Part shown: positions 8,718 to 17,539 of the stretch, piece after piece
How positions within the stretch are numbered: position 1 is the stretch's first letter
Layout: each line of letters begins with the position of its first letter
Source of the DNA: Pedobacter sp. SYSU D00535
GTDB lineage: Bacteria > Bacteroidota > Bacteroidia > Sphingobacteriales > Sphingobacteriaceae
Direction of reading: 5' to 3'
DNA: 64,000 bases
Assembly: GCF_017355855.1 (NCBI RefSeq)
Contig: NZ_JAFEWD010000003.1
Span: 62,001 to 126,000, forward strand
The notes under the pieces: generated by a model
Told to the model about the DNA's origin: nothing
Databases searched by the model: none
What the model saw: only the letters and a program-made list of their open reading frames with translations
Translations under genes and position numbers: made by a program

Positions 8718-9416
8718 TTAGTCGGTGAAGGCAATGGCTGCAATGCTTAATTGAACCTTTGGGATGGCTAGCAATGCCTTTGCACAGCTCTCGATGGTGG
8801 CACCGGTAGTAATGATATCATCCACTAAAAGCACGTGTTTCCCTTCCAGCGTGTCAGGTATTGCTACTGCAAACACCTCCTGCATATTCTCATACCGGTT
8901 GAATCTGGACTTCCGCGTTTGTGAATCAGTAAACGTGTTGCGCTGAAGGCTGGAGCTGTCTACAGGTATATCAAGGGCAATAGCTAATCCCTCCGCGAAA
9001 AAAGAGCTCTGGTTGTAGCCGCGTTTTTTCTCCTTCGCTTTATGCAGCGGGACGGGAATGATGAGATCGGGTTTGCTCGACTCAAATGCTCGTAACAGCT
9101 GGTCTCCATACATCTGACCTAACTTGAGGCCCACGTCTGTCTTATTATTGTATTTCAGCTGATGCATTAGATTCTGCACTTTCGAACCTTTCCTAAAATG
9201 TAAAAAGGCACTGCAGTGGATGAAAGGCACTCTTCCCCAAAATTGCCTCGCCACGCGGTTATCTGGTTCTTTGTAGTAGTTGGTGTAAGGCAGGTGAAAG
9301 GTACAATTGGTGCAGATAGTACTTTCGTTGCTCACCAGATTTATCCCGCAACCGCAGCACAGATCAGGAAAGAACAGCGACAGGAAGTCGTTCAGATAAT
9401 TGTAAACCGCGTTCAT
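8718..9416 (-). CDS. ComF family phosphoribosyltransferase-like protein
   Basis: The 232-residue protein has a four-cysteine zinc-binding motif at the N-terminus (CCGCG near residue 21 and CTNC about 15 residues later). The C-terminal type I phosphoribosyltransferase domain carries the PRPP-binding loop LLVDDIITTGATIESC near residues 196-211. ComF family proteins in competent bacteria act in DNA uptake; in Bacteroidota the role is not established, and no other competence gene is visible here. The upstream sequence has TAAATTGT placed 4 nt before the ATG, a weak match to a -7 box. The lipoprotein gene follows after 6 bp. Confidence 0.88.
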   Translation of the reverse strand: MNAVYNYLNDFLSLFFPDLCCGCGINLVSNESTICTNCTFHLPYTNYYKEPDNRVARQFWGRVPFIHCSAFLHFRKGSKVQNLMHQLKYNNKTDVGLKLGQMYGDQLLRAFESSKPDLIIPVPLHKAKEKKRGYNQSSFFAEGLAIALDIPVDSSSLQRNTFTDSQTRKSRFNRYENMQEVFAVAIPDTLEGKHVLLVDDIITTGATIESCAKALLAIPKVQLSIAAIAFTD

Positions 9417-9447
9417 TCGTACAATTTACCTAAATTAAGGAAGATTT

Positions 9448-10500
9448 TTATTTTTCTTCCTTAATCGCCAGTTGCCCGCAGGCAGCATCGATATCCTTGC
9501 CTCTGCTTCTCCTGATGACGGTAATAATCCCCTGTTTCTTCAAGTAGTTTGCGAATGCTTCTGTTTTATCTTCTTCTGCATTGGTGAAGGAAGCGAATGA
9601 AATGGGGTTATACTCAATAATATTTACTTTGCAGGGAAGGTGTTTGCAAAACTTAGCTAGCTCCATTGCATCCTGAATACTATCGTTAAAGTCGTTGAAG
9701 ATGATGTATTCGTAGGTAACCGGATTTTTAGTTTTCTGATAGTAATATTTGAGTGCTTCTGCCAGGGCCTTTAGCGAGTTCTGCTCATTTATCGGCATAA
9801 TCTCGTTCCGTTTTTTATCGTTGGCAGCATGCAGCGAGAGTGCCAAGTTGAACTTCACCTGATCATCCCCTAGTTTTTTGATCATTTTAGCGATCCCAGC
9901 CGTGGAAACGGTGATCCGTTTAGCCGCCATATTTAAGCCATCCGGGGCTGTCAGCCTGTCAATTGATTTCAGAACGTTCGCATAGTTAAGCAACGGTTCG
10001 CCCATCCCCATGTACACGATGTTCGAGAGCGGAATGCCGTAATTCTCTTTTGCCTGTTGGTCAATCAGCACCACCTGATCATATATTTCGCCCGGTTCCA
10101 GATTTCTTTTTCGCTCCATATATCCCGTAGCACAGAACTTGCAGGTTAGACTGCAGCCCACCTGAGAGCTCACGCAAGCAGTCATACGCTCGGGAGTGGG
10201 AATCAATACGCCCTCGATGATATTATTATCATAGAGTTTGAAAGTATTCTTGATGGTGCGGTCGCTACTAAACTGGGATTGGTTGATTTCTACCGCGTTA
10301 ATCTGAAAGTGAGCTTTCAGTTTTTCCCTTAAGCCTTTTGAGAGATTGCTCATCTCGTCAAAGCTTCTAGCAGATTTCATCCACAGCCACTCTGAAATTT
10401 GTTTAGCTCGGAAAGCCGGTTCGCCTACTTCCGATAGAAATTTTAGCAGATCGGCAGATGTTAAGTTTCTGATTTCTTTTTTTACAACAACCTCATTCAC
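9448..10500 (-). CDS. rlmN: 23S rRNA (A2503-C2)/tRNA (A37-C2) methyltransferase RlmN
   Basis: RlmN is a radical-SAM enzyme that methylates C2 of A2503 in 23S rRNA and of A37 in some tRNAs. The 350-residue protein has the CxxxCxxC cluster motif at C116, C120 and C123 in GCSLTCKFCATG. The two catalytic cysteines expected for the methyl-transfer mechanism are C109 (MTACVSSQ) and C341 (AACGQLA). The GMGEPLLNY and YEYIIFNDFNDS segments are also typical. The start is a GTG, supported by homology of the N-terminus and by a perfect -7 box 4 nt upstream. comF is downstream on the same strand with a 31-bp gap. Confidence 0.96.
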   Translation of the reverse strand: MNEVVVKKEIRNLTSADLLKFLSEVGEPAFRAKQISEWLWMKSARSFDEMSNLSKGLREKLKAHFQINAVEINQSQFSSDRTIKNTFKLYDNNIIEGVLIPTPERMTACVSSQVGCSLTCKFCATGYMERKRNLEPGEIYDQVVLIDQQAKENYGIPLSNIVYMGMGEPLLNYANVLKSIDRLTAPDGLNMAAKRITVSTAGIAKMIKKLGDDQVKFNLALSLHAANDKKRNEIMPINEQNSLKALAEALKYYYQKTKNPVTYEYIIFNDFNDSIQDAMELAKFCKHLPCKVNIIEYNPISFASFTNAEEDKTEAFANYLKKQGIITVIRRSRGKDIDAACGQLAIKEEK

Positions 10501-10504
10501 AATG

Positions 10505-10512
10505 CAAAAATA
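10505..10512 (-). promoter_or_regulatory. -7 element of rlmN, adjacent to the start codon
   Basis: On the minus strand TATTTTTG matches TAnnTTTG perfectly and is followed by just 4 nt (CATT) before the GTG. No good TTTG -33 element is seen at the usual distance. If this is the promoter, the mRNA would begin at or next to the start codon. Confidence 0.5.
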
Positions 10513-10625
10513 CTCAATAATTAAGTAATTGGAATGTTAAAAAACGCCGGAAACAAATTTTTTCCTATTATTGTTGTTATAACAGCAATAAAAAATGCAG
10601 GGGTGGATGAGTTTGGAAATTTCTT

Positions 10626-11801
10626 ATGATAAAGTACTTTACAGCCGATTATATTCTGCCTGTTTCCAGTCCGCCTATCAAAAAAGGAGTGGTAGCTGTT
10701 GATCTTTCAGGCGAAATAACGGGTATTTATACGGATACAAGCGCCGAAATAAAAGATAAAGACATTCAAAAATTTGAAGGAATAATTGTTCCTGGTTTTA
10801 TAAATGCTCATTGTCATCTGGAGCTTTCTTATTTAAAAGGGCAAGTGCCGCAAAAGAAGGGCCTGGTGGCTTTCATTCTGGAGGTGATCGGTAAGCGAAA
10901 ACAGGTGCAGAAGGGCATTGAAGAAGCTATGGCAGAAGCCGACCAGCAGATGCAGGAGAATGGAATTGTTGCTGTAGCTGATATTTCAAATACCGTTATA
11001 TCCAAAGAAGTTAAGCAAAAAAGTAAGATCCACTACCACACCTTTCTGGAGCTGCTTTGCTTTGAGCCCGAATGTGCAAAAGACGTTTTCCGTGATGGCC
11101 TTCAGCTTAAAGAACAATTTGCACCTTTAAAGACCTCCATTGTTCCCCATGCTCCCTATTCCGTATGTAAAGAGCTTTTTCGGTTCATTGGAAAATTTTG
11201 TGGTGAAGCAGGCGACCTCCTTTCCATCCATAACCAGGAAACTGAAGAGGAAAACAAGTTCTACCGGTATAAAAGCGGTCAATTCCTGGACTTCTACGAA
11301 AAGCTAGGGCGTAACATCGACTTTTTTAAACCTCAGGCCCGAAATTCTATACAAAGCGTCATTCCTTTGCTTCCGGAGCAGCAAAAGGTGTTACTGGTTC
11401 ATAATACGTATACCAGTCTGAAAGACATTTACTTTATCCGCCGTTCCGGCCGGGAAGTTACCTGGTGTTTTTGTCCAAATGCTAACTTATACATTGAAGA
11501 CAGATTGCCCAAAATAGATATGTTTCTTTTTAATGATTTCAATATCGTTCTGGGTACAGACAGTCTTGCCTCCAATACACAACTTTGTATGCTGTCCGAG
11601 CTGCAAACGTTACACACTCATTTTCCTTCCCTCTCATTATCAGAAACAATGGCCTGGGCTACTTTGAACGGCGCCAAGTTTTTAGGTGTAAACGAACGCC
11701 TCGGAAGCATCGAGAAAGGAAAGATGCCCGGACTGAATCTTATCACGGAGGTGAGGGATATGAAACTTTCTCCAGATTCAAAAGTTCAAAAACTGATTTA
11801 A
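10626..11801 (+). CDS. Amidohydrolase superfamily enzyme (TRZ/ATZ-like)
   Basis: This 391-residue protein has the metal-dependent TIM-barrel hydrolase layout: VPGFINAHCHLELSYLKG with metal-binding H62 and H64, an APYSV segment, a second histidine in SIHNQETEEE near residue 200, LVHNTY near 258, and the metal-binding aspartate in GTDSLASN near 306. This arrangement is that of deaminases and chlorohydrolases of the cytosine/guanine deaminase-like branch, which includes aminodeoxyfutalosine deaminase. The substrate cannot be read from sequence, and no futalosine-pathway genes are nearby. It is divergent from rlmN, and the region between the starts is short (125 bp). Confidence 0.78.
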   Translation: MIKYFTADYILPVSSPPIKKGVVAVDLSGEITGIYTDTSAEIKDKDIQKFEGIIVPGFINAHCHLELSYLKGQVPQKKGLVAFILEVIGKRKQVQKGIEEAMAEADQQMQENGIVAVADISNTVISKEVKQKSKIHYHTFLELLCFEPECAKDVFRDGLQLKEQFAPLKTSIVPHAPYSVCKELFRFIGKFCGEAGDLLSIHNQETEEENKFYRYKSGQFLDFYEKLGRNIDFFKPQARNSIQSVIPLLPEQQKVLLVHNTYTSLKDIYFIRRSGREVTWCFCPNANLYIEDRLPKIDMFLFNDFNIVLGTDSLASNTQLCMLSELQTLHTHFPSLSLSETMAWATLNGAKFLGVNERLGSIEKGKMPGLNLITEVRDMKLSPDSKVQKLI

Positions 11802-11844
11802 GCGATATTTGTCTGTTCTAGTTTAATAGTTCAAATTACGGGTG

Positions 11845-12789
11845 ATGAACAGTTTGTGCTCTCTGTTTAATATTCGCTTTCCTGTCATTCAAGCGGGGAT
11901 GGTTTGGTGTAGCGGATGGAAACTGGCAGCAGCAGTCAGCAATGCCGGTGGTTTAGGTTTGATAGGGTCCGGCTCCATGCATCCCGGAACGCTGAGGGAG
12001 CACATTCGAAAATGCAAGGCAGCAACAGTCCATCCGTTCGGGGTGAACGTCCCGTTGTTGTACCCCCAGATAGAAGAACTAATGGCTGTCATCCTGGAAG
12101 AGGGTGTAAAGATCGTGTTTACTTCGGCTGGAAATCCGGCTACCTGGACCTCCAAACTTAAAGAAGCGGGAATCAAAGTAGTTCATGTGGTATCAAATAC
12201 CAAATTCGCGAAGAAAGCGGAAGTAAGTGGAGTAGATGCGGTAGTGGCGGAAGGCTTTGAGGCTGGAGGGCATAATGGCAGGGAGGAAACTACGACTCTT
12301 TGTTTGGTGCCCATGGTAGCAGACGCGGTTTCAATTCCCGTAATTGCGGCCGGTGGTATTGGTTCTGGCAGGGCGATGCTTGCTGCCTTCGCTCTGGGAG
12401 CGGAGGGAGTTCAGATAGGGTCTGCTTTTGCTGTAGCAGCAGAATCTTCTGCCCATCCGAACTTCAAAAGGGCTGTGCTCAACGCAGGGGAAGGGGATAC
12501 CAAATTAAGTATGAAAAGTTTAGTGCCTATCCGGTTGCTTAAAAATGAGTTCTATGAGCAGGTGGAACAGGCAGAGCGGATGGGTGCAAGCAAAGAGGAG
12601 CTAGCAAAGTTATTAGGTAAAGGCCGGGCAAAAAAAGGGATGTATGAAGGAGATTTGGTGGAGGGAGAACTGGAAATCGGCCAGGTTGCGGCTACGCTGC
12701 AGGAAATAAAACCCGCGGCCGAAATCCTAAAAACAATATGGGACGACTTTGTCGCCACAAAAGCTAAACTTGAAAAATTGAAGTTATGA
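11845..12789 (+). CDS. NAD(P)H-dependent flavin oxidoreductase, nitronate monooxygenase-like
   Basis: The 314-residue protein belongs to the FMN-dependent 2-nitropropane dioxygenase/FabK/YrpB group. It shows the opening FPVIQAGMVWCSGWKLAAAVSNAGGLGLIGSGS pattern in pieces (active-site and FMN-binding loops near residues 12-45), an EGFEAGGHNGRE segment near 136 that contains the catalytic-histidine position of nitronate monooxygenases, and the FMN phosphate-binding stretch PVIAAGGIGSGRAM near 171 followed by GAEGVQIGSAF. Class members oxidise alkyl nitronates or reduce enoyl thioesters, so the real substrate is uncertain. The frame is preceded by an in-frame GTG directly before this ATG. The stop overlaps the start of the acylphosphatase gene (ATGA). 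Confidence 0.85.
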   Translation: MNSLCSLFNIRFPVIQAGMVWCSGWKLAAAVSNAGGLGLIGSGSMHPGTLREHIRKCKAATVHPFGVNVPLLYPQIEELMAVILEEGVKIVFTSAGNPATWTSKLKEAGIKVVHVVSNTKFAKKAEVSGVDAVVAEGFEAGGHNGREETTTLCLVPMVADAVSIPVIAAGGIGSGRAMLAAFALGAEGVQIGSAFAVAAESSAHPNFKRAVLNAGEGDTKLSMKSLVPIRLLKNEFYEQVEQAERMGASKEELAKLLGKGRAKKGMYEGDLVEGELEIGQVAATLQEIKPAAEILKTIWDDFVATKAKLEKLKL

Positions 12790-13070
12790 AACATTTGAAT
12801 ATAACCGTATCCGGGAAAGTGCAAGGCGTATTCTTCAGAGCCTCCACCAAAGCAGTTGCTGACCAGCTGGGCGTGAAAGGCTTTGTGAGAAATCAACCGG
12901 ATGGAAGTGTTTACATCGAGGCGGAAGGCGACGACTTTTCCCTTGAATCGATACTGGAATGGTGCCATACCGGCCCGGAAAGAGCACTCGTGGAAAAGGT
13001 AGAAGTTGTAGAAGGCGAATTAAAAAACTATCGTAATTTTGAGGTTGTAAAAAAGAATCTGCTTTGGTAG
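12786..13070 (+). CDS. Acylphosphatase
   Basis: The 94-residue protein is a complete acylphosphatase, which hydrolyses carboxyl-phosphate bonds such as those of acetyl phosphate and 1,3-bisphosphoglycerate. The phosphate-binding loop GKVQGVFFRAST (about residues 11-22) contains the essential Arg, and the catalytic Asn is in GFVRNQPDGSVYIEAEG. The start overlaps the stop of the preceding oxidoreductase gene by 4 bp, so translation is probably coupled, although no functional link is obvious. Confidence 0.93.
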   Translation: MKHLNITVSGKVQGVFFRASTKAVADQLGVKGFVRNQPDGSVYIEAEGDDFSLESILEWCHTGPERALVEKVEVVEGELKNYRNFEVVKKNLLW

Positions 13071-13092
13071 ATGTGACTAATCTTAACGCTAA

Positions 13093-14589
13093 TTGTCTAC
13101 TCTTAAGAAATTTGCAGGGCAAACGGCCATTTACGGCTTAAGTACGATTGTTGCCCGTTTGCTGAATTACCTTTTAACTCCCATTTATACCCGGGTCTAT
13201 CCGGTTCAGGTATTTGGGATCCTCACCACCATGTACGCCTGGGTATCTATTCTGAACCCGATCCTCGCTTTCGGAATGGAGACGACCTTTTTTCGGTACC
13301 TGAACAAGCATGATGACAAACAGAAAGTCTACAGTAATACCTTCTTTACCACGCTTTTTATAGCCCTCTTCTTTTTAATAGTTATTCTGGCTTTCATCGA
13401 CCCGTTAGCGGCCTGGCTGCACGGGGGCAGTAAGATCGATCCTGAAAATTATAAGGCCTTTATTAAAATGTTCGCAGCGATTCTCGTTCTTGACGCCATC
13501 GCTGTAGTCCCATTTGCGAAAGTTCGGGCAGACGGAAGACCAGGCAGATACTCCGTGATAAAATTCACAAACATCCTCATCGCCGTCGCATTCAATCTCA
13601 TTTTCCTTTTTGTAATCCCCTGGCTGATCAGGCAGCAAGTAGCTCCCGAGCTGTTCAGCTGGTTCAAAGGCCGATGGGTAGGGTACGTCTTTCTGTCAAA
13701 CCTCATCGCCAGTTTTGTTACTTTACTCATGCTGTTACCAGAGCTCCTCAAGCTAAAGTTCCGCTACGACTTTGCATTACTACGGGAGATGCTGGTGTAC
13801 AGCTTTCCCGTACTTATCGCAAACCTCTCCTTCATCATCAACGAAACATCCGACAAGATCTTTATCAGGAAATTGCTTGGGGGCGACTTTGGAGAGCAGG
13901 AGGTGGGTATTTACGGTGCTGTTGCTAAGCTCGCCATTTTCCTGAGCATTTTTATACAAGCCTTCCGACTGGGTGCCGAACCTTTTTTTTTCAGCCATGC
14001 GAAAGAAAAAAATTCCGGTGCTACCTACGCCGTGATCATGGACTACTTCGTGATAGCGCTCTCTATTATTTTCGTGGCTTTGGTGGCAAACGTAGAAATC
14101 CTCAAATATTTTGTAGATGGAGGAACACCAGAACAAAGAGGGCTGTTCTGGTCGGGTTTAAAAGTAGTGCCGATCCTCTTATTTGCTTATGTCAGTTTGG
14201 GGATTTACATGAACCTGTCTGTTTGGTACAAGCTATCTGATCAGACACGGTTCGGATTATACATATCTGGTGTTGGCGCCCTAATTACCGTGGTGCTCAA
14301 TATAATCTTTATTCCAAAATACAGTTATTACGCATCCGCCTGGATAACCTTGCTTGCCTATACCTGCATGATGGTTTTATCTTACCTGTGGGGGCAGAAA
14401 AGATATCCGATCCCCTACAACATCAAGAAAAATCTCGCTTACCTGCTAACTGCAATTGGCTTTGTGTTCCTTTCTTTCGTGGTATTTGATCGGAATCTGA
14501 TTATCGGAAATCTACTTTTGCTTTTTTTTGCGGCGGGTTCTTTCTACTTTGAGCGAAAAAACTTAAAATCAATCTTGTCGTCAAAATGA
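13093..14589 (+). CDS. Polysaccharide flippase (oligosaccharide translocase, MOP superfamily)
   Basis: This 498-residue integral membrane protein has about 12-14 hydrophobic segments and the N-terminal pattern of Wzx-type transporters ([22 protein letters not shown] in pieces, near residues 8-29). Such proteins move lipid-linked sugar repeat units across the inner membrane, in line with the glycosyltransferases at the left of the window, although they are 11 kb apart. The start is a TTG 22 bp after the acylphosphatase stop. No ATG near it would keep the conserved N-terminus. The stop overlaps the dut start by 4 bp. MurJ-like lipid II flipping is a less likely alternative. Confidence 0.85.
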   Translation: MSTLKKFAGQTAIYGLSTIVARLLNYLLTPIYTRVYPVQVFGILTTMYAWVSILNPILAFGMETTFFRYLNKHDDKQKVYSNTFFTTLFIALFFLIVILAFIDPLAAWLHGGSKIDPENYKAFIKMFAAILVLDAIAVVPFAKVRADGRPGRYSVIKFTNILIAVAFNLIFLFVIPWLIRQQVAPELFSWFKGRWVGYVFLSNLIASFVTLLMLLPELLKLKFRYDFALLREMLVYSFPVLIANLSFIINETSDKIFIRKLLGGDFGEQEVGIYGAVAKLAIFLSIFIQAFRLGAEPFFFSHAKEKNSGATYAVIMDYFVIALSIIFVALVANVEILKYFVDGGTPEQRGLFWSGLKVVPILLFAYVSLGIYMNLSVWYKLSDQTRFGLYISGVGALITVVLNIIFIPKYSYYASAWITLLAYTCMMVLSYLWGQKRYPIPYNIKKNLAYLLTAIGFVFLSFVVFDRNLIIGNLLLLFFAAGSFYFERKNLKSILSSK

Positions 14590-15020
14590 AGATCGGCGTA
14601 ATCAATAAATCAACTAACAGTCTTCCAGCTTACGAGACCCTGCAATCAGCGGGAATGGATTTAAGAGCTTTCTTGCCAGATGGGGAAGTAGTACTTAAAC
14701 CCTTGCAACGACTTTTAATTCCTACAGGATTATTTATCGAATTGCCTGCAGGTTTTGAAGCGCAGATACGACCGCGCAGTGGTTTGGCGTTTAAGCATGG
14801 GATTACCGTGCTTAATTCCCCGGGTACTATCGATGCGGACTACCGTGGAGAAATTAAAATATTGCTGGTGAATTTGTCTGATACTGACTTTGTAGTCGCT
14901 AGCGGAGATCGGATTGCCCAAATGATTATTGCTCGTTACGAGCAGGTGAGCTGGCAGGAGGTAGAAACGCTGTCAGAAACGCTGCGGGGAACCGGGGGAT
15001 ACGGTCATACTGGAGTTTAA
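14586..15020 (+). CDS. dut: Deoxyuridine 5'-triphosphate nucleotidohydrolase (dUTPase)
   Basis: Dut hydrolyses dUTP to dUMP and pyrophosphate, keeping uracil out of DNA and supplying dTMP synthesis. The 144-residue protein is the trimeric type, with all five motifs: AGMDLRA near residue 23, [11 protein letters not shown] near 62, [14 protein letters not shown] near 78 (Asp and Tyr of the uracil pocket), GDRIAQMII near 106, and the C-terminal [10 protein letters not shown] arm. It overlaps the flippase stop by 4 bp and is followed after 2 bp by a TPR protein gene, so it is embedded in an envelope-related operon. Confidence 0.96.
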   Translation: MKIGVINKSTNSLPAYETLQSAGMDLRAFLPDGEVVLKPLQRLLIPTGLFIELPAGFEAQIRPRSGLAFKHGITVLNSPGTIDADYRGEIKILLVNLSDTDFVVASGDRIAQMIIARYEQVSWQEVETLSETLRGTGGYGHTGV

Positions 15021-15022
15021 CT

Positions 15023-16744
15023 ATGCTTAAAACTGTACTGCTTTTTATAAATTTTTTTGTTGCTGCCTTCTGTTTCGCTCAGAAAAAGAACGGAGCGATT
15101 ATCGTGGTGGGCAGGCAGTTATCAGCAGAAGACAGCCTTCGGGTAAATGAGCTCTTTTATAGCGGCCTTCGTGAAAAGGCGATACAGAAATTCGATGAGT
15201 CAGCAGCCTATTTCAAAGCAGTACTAGAGCGCGATCCGGCTAATGCAGCAGCCTTATATGAGTTAGCGAATTATTTCCATGCGAAGGGTGACGAGAAGGT
15301 TGCAGAAACCTATGCCCGTCAGGCGGTGACCGTTAAGTCCGGTAATAAGTGGTATTGGCTCCTGTTGGCAGATATATACAAACGGACAAATAGTATTGAA
15401 CCACTTGTTCTGGTGTTTGACGAACTTATCAAACTCGAGCCGCAGAACGAAGATTATTACTACGACAAAGCCAATGCCCTCACCATTCAGAAGAAAGTTA
15501 AGGAGGCGGAGGCGCTATATGCTGTCATCGAGGAAAAATTTGGCGGCTCTCACGAGCTTGTCGCCGCCAGGCAGCGTCTGTTTCAACAACAGGGGAACGC
15601 AGGCAGGAGTATCGCCGAACTGGAAAAGCTGATCGCTGCCAACCCCGCAGATCTCCGGAACTATCATATTCTTGCCGAAATTTATCAGAAAGAGGCTGAT
15701 CTGGACAAGGCCTTGGAGGTGTTGCAAAAAGCAAAAAAGGTTGATCCTAAAAATGCATTTGTGCGACTGGCCTTGGCCGACATTTATAACGCCCAAAATA
15801 ATGCTGATCTAGCTCATGAGGAGGTAAAAGCATCTTTTGCCGACCCTGCCCTGAACCTTGATACAAAAGTGCGCGTGGTTTTATCGTTTTTCCCCCGATT
15901 CCGGGATGCTAAAGTGAGGGCTCAGGCAACCGAACTGGCTCATATCCTTACGGACGTTCATTCGTCAGATCCAAAGTCATTTTCAGTTTACGGAGATGTC
16001 CTTTTTCAGGATAATAAGCTTGACGAAGCAAAGAAAGCATATCGGCAGGCTTTGAGTTTAAATAACGAAGTATACCTGATATGGGAGCAACTTCTGCGTT
16101 TAAGTCTGAGCAAGGGTGATTATGCCGACGTGATTAAGGATGGAGAAGAAGCTCTTACCTTATTCCCAAACCAATCCACCTTGTACTTCCTGACAGGGCT
16201 GGGCTATAGCCAAAATAAAAAACACGAAAAGGCCGTCGATTATTTTCAGAACGCCTTGACGCTCGAAGCGGAGAACAAGGAACTGCAGTCGCAGATCTAT
16301 TCTTCCCTGGGGGATTCGTACAACGCCCTGCAGCGGTTCAAGGAGTCGGATGCCAGCTATGAGAAGGCATTAGAACTAAGTCCGGATAATACCTATGTCT
16401 TAAACAATTATGCTTACTATTTATCGTTAAGGGGGGAAGCTTTAGCCAGAGCAGAAGAAATGTCTTTACGTTCGAATAAGCTGATGCCGGATAATGCCTC
16501 TTTTGAGGATACGTACGCCTGGGTGTTATTTAAGCAAAAGAAATTCGCGGAAGCGAAAAAATGGATCGAAAAAGCGATTAAACATAATAGCAATAGCGGT
16601 GTCCAACTGGAACACTACGGTGATATTTTGTTTAACCTTGGGGAGAAGGAACAAGCCCTCGAACAGTGGCGAAAGGCAAAAGAAAAGGGAGTTCGATCAG
16701 AAATATTGGAAAAGAAAATCAATGGAAAGAAGTTTTTGGAGTAA
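15023..16744 (+). CDS. Exported tetratricopeptide-repeat protein
   Basis: The 573-residue protein starts with a signal peptide (hydrophobic residues 4-19, cleavage probably after FCFA), so it is periplasmic or surface-exposed. From about residue 45 onward it is built of tandem 34-residue TPR units, recognisable by repeated patterns such as AAYFKAVLERDPANAAALYE and KALELSPDNTYVLNNYAY in pieces. TPR arrays mediate protein-protein contacts. The gene lies 2 bp after dut, and its last 23 bp overlap the start of the DUF4292 lipoprotein gene. That tight coupling and the following EnvC-like gene suggest a role in envelope assembly, but the function is not known. Confidence 0.85.
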   Translation: MLKTVLLFINFFVAAFCFAQKKNGAIIVVGRQLSAEDSLRVNELFYSGLREKAIQKFDESAAYFKAVLERDPANAAALYELANYFHAKGDEKVAETYARQAVTVKSGNKWYWLLLADIYKRTNSIEPLVLVFDELIKLEPQNEDYYYDKANALTIQKKVKEAEALYAVIEEKFGGSHELVAARQRLFQQQGNAGRSIAELEKLIAANPADLRNYHILAEIYQKEADLDKALEVLQKAKKVDPKNAFVRLALADIYNAQNNADLAHEEVKASFADPALNLDTKVRVVLSFFPRFRDAKVRAQATELAHILTDVHSSDPKSFSVYGDVLFQDNKLDEAKKAYRQALSLNNEVYLIWEQLLRLSLSKGDYADVIKDGEEALTLFPNQSTLYFLTGLGYSQNKKHEKAVDYFQNALTLEAENKELQSQIYSSLGDSYNALQRFKESDASYEKALELSPDNTYVLNNYAYYLSLRGEALARAEEMSLRSNKLMPDNASFEDTYAWVLFKQKKFAEAKKWIEKAIKHNSNSGVQLEHYGDILFNLGEKEQALEQWRKAKEKGVRSEILEKKINGKKFLE

Positions 16745-17522
16745 GATCTTGATATTAGCACTATTGGTAGTGGCATCGGGCTGTAAGACCCGTAAGCTAA
16801 CCACCATAACTGGTACTACTGTTGCGCCGCCTGCGGGTACAGCCGAATCGGCATCGGCAAAGGCAGAAGCTCTTAGAAAAATAACGGAGCGGCAGGTAGA
16901 TTTTAATACACTCGCCATCAAGGCAAAGGCGGATCTAAATATCAACAATAATAGCAACGATGTTAGCATGAGTATTCGCCTGAAAAAAGATGAAGCGATG
17001 TGGGTTTCGGTTACTGCACTAGCAGGTTTAGAAGTAGCCCGGGCCTTGGTTACGCCGGATAGCATAAAAATTTTGAATCGCTTTCAGGGTGAATACACCA
17101 AAAAGCCTTTCAGCTACATTCATCAGTTTACCAACCGGTCCGTCGACTTCAAGACAGTGCAGGCTTTGTTTACAGGCAGTGCTATCCCCGGAAGTCTAAC
17201 AGAGAACGCAAATGTCGATATCAGAGAAGGACAAACTATAGTGGAAGGAAGTCTTTCGGGCTTGATATACGCGCTTATTTTTAATGATGGGAACAATTTG
17301 GTGCAGAACACAGTAAAAAACCAAGAAACAAATCAAAGGCTGGCGGTAAGCTACGGTAACTTTGCGAACGTGAAAGGTCAAATATTCCCGCAGAATGTGA
17401 CGATCAAGTCGGCGGCGAATAACCAGAATGTCGCGATTAATTTGCAGTATAACAGTATCTCCCTGAACGAACCTGTGGATATGCCTTTTAGTGTGCCAAA
17501 AAGATTTAGTGTAAAAAATTAA
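16722..17522 (+). CDS. DUF4292 domain lipoprotein (LolB-like candidate)
   Basis: The 266-residue protein has a lipoprotein signal with hydrophobic residues 9-18 and Cys21 in VVASGC. The body matches the DUF4292 family of Bacteroidota: FNTLAIKAKADL, then MSIRLKKDEAMWVSVTALAGLEVARALVTPD in pieces, then a long run of alternating beta strands ending NEPVDMPFSVPKRF. The pattern of an N-terminal strand, short basic segments and repeated strands resembles the half-barrel of lipoprotein-localisation factors LolA/LolB. A role in inserting lipoproteins in the outer membrane is inference. I chose the ATG at 16722 because it alone gives a lipobox; the same frame is open further upstream inside the TPR gene. 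Confidence 0.75.
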   Translation: MERSFWSKILILALLVVASGCKTRKLTTITGTTVAPPAGTAESASAKAEALRKITERQVDFNTLAIKAKADLNINNNSNDVSMSIRLKKDEAMWVSVTALAGLEVARALVTPDSIKILNRFQGEYTKKPFSYIHQFTNRSVDFKTVQALFTGSAIPGSLTENANVDIREGQTIVEGSLSGLIYALIFNDGNNLVQNTVKNQETNQRLAVSYGNFANVKGQIFPQNVTIKSAANNQNVAINLQYNSISLNEPVDMPFSVPKRFSVKN

Positions 17523-17535
17523 ATAGATAGATTTG
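17505..17535 (+). promoter_or_regulatory. Promoter of the EnvC-like gene, abutting its start codon
   Basis: TTTA (17505-17508, three of four matches to the -33 TTTG) is followed after exactly 19 nt by TAGATTTG (17528-17535), a perfect TAnnTTTG. The ATG begins 4 nt after the box. It overlaps the last codons of the DUF4292 gene. Confidence 0.55.
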
Positions 17536-17539
17536 TAGC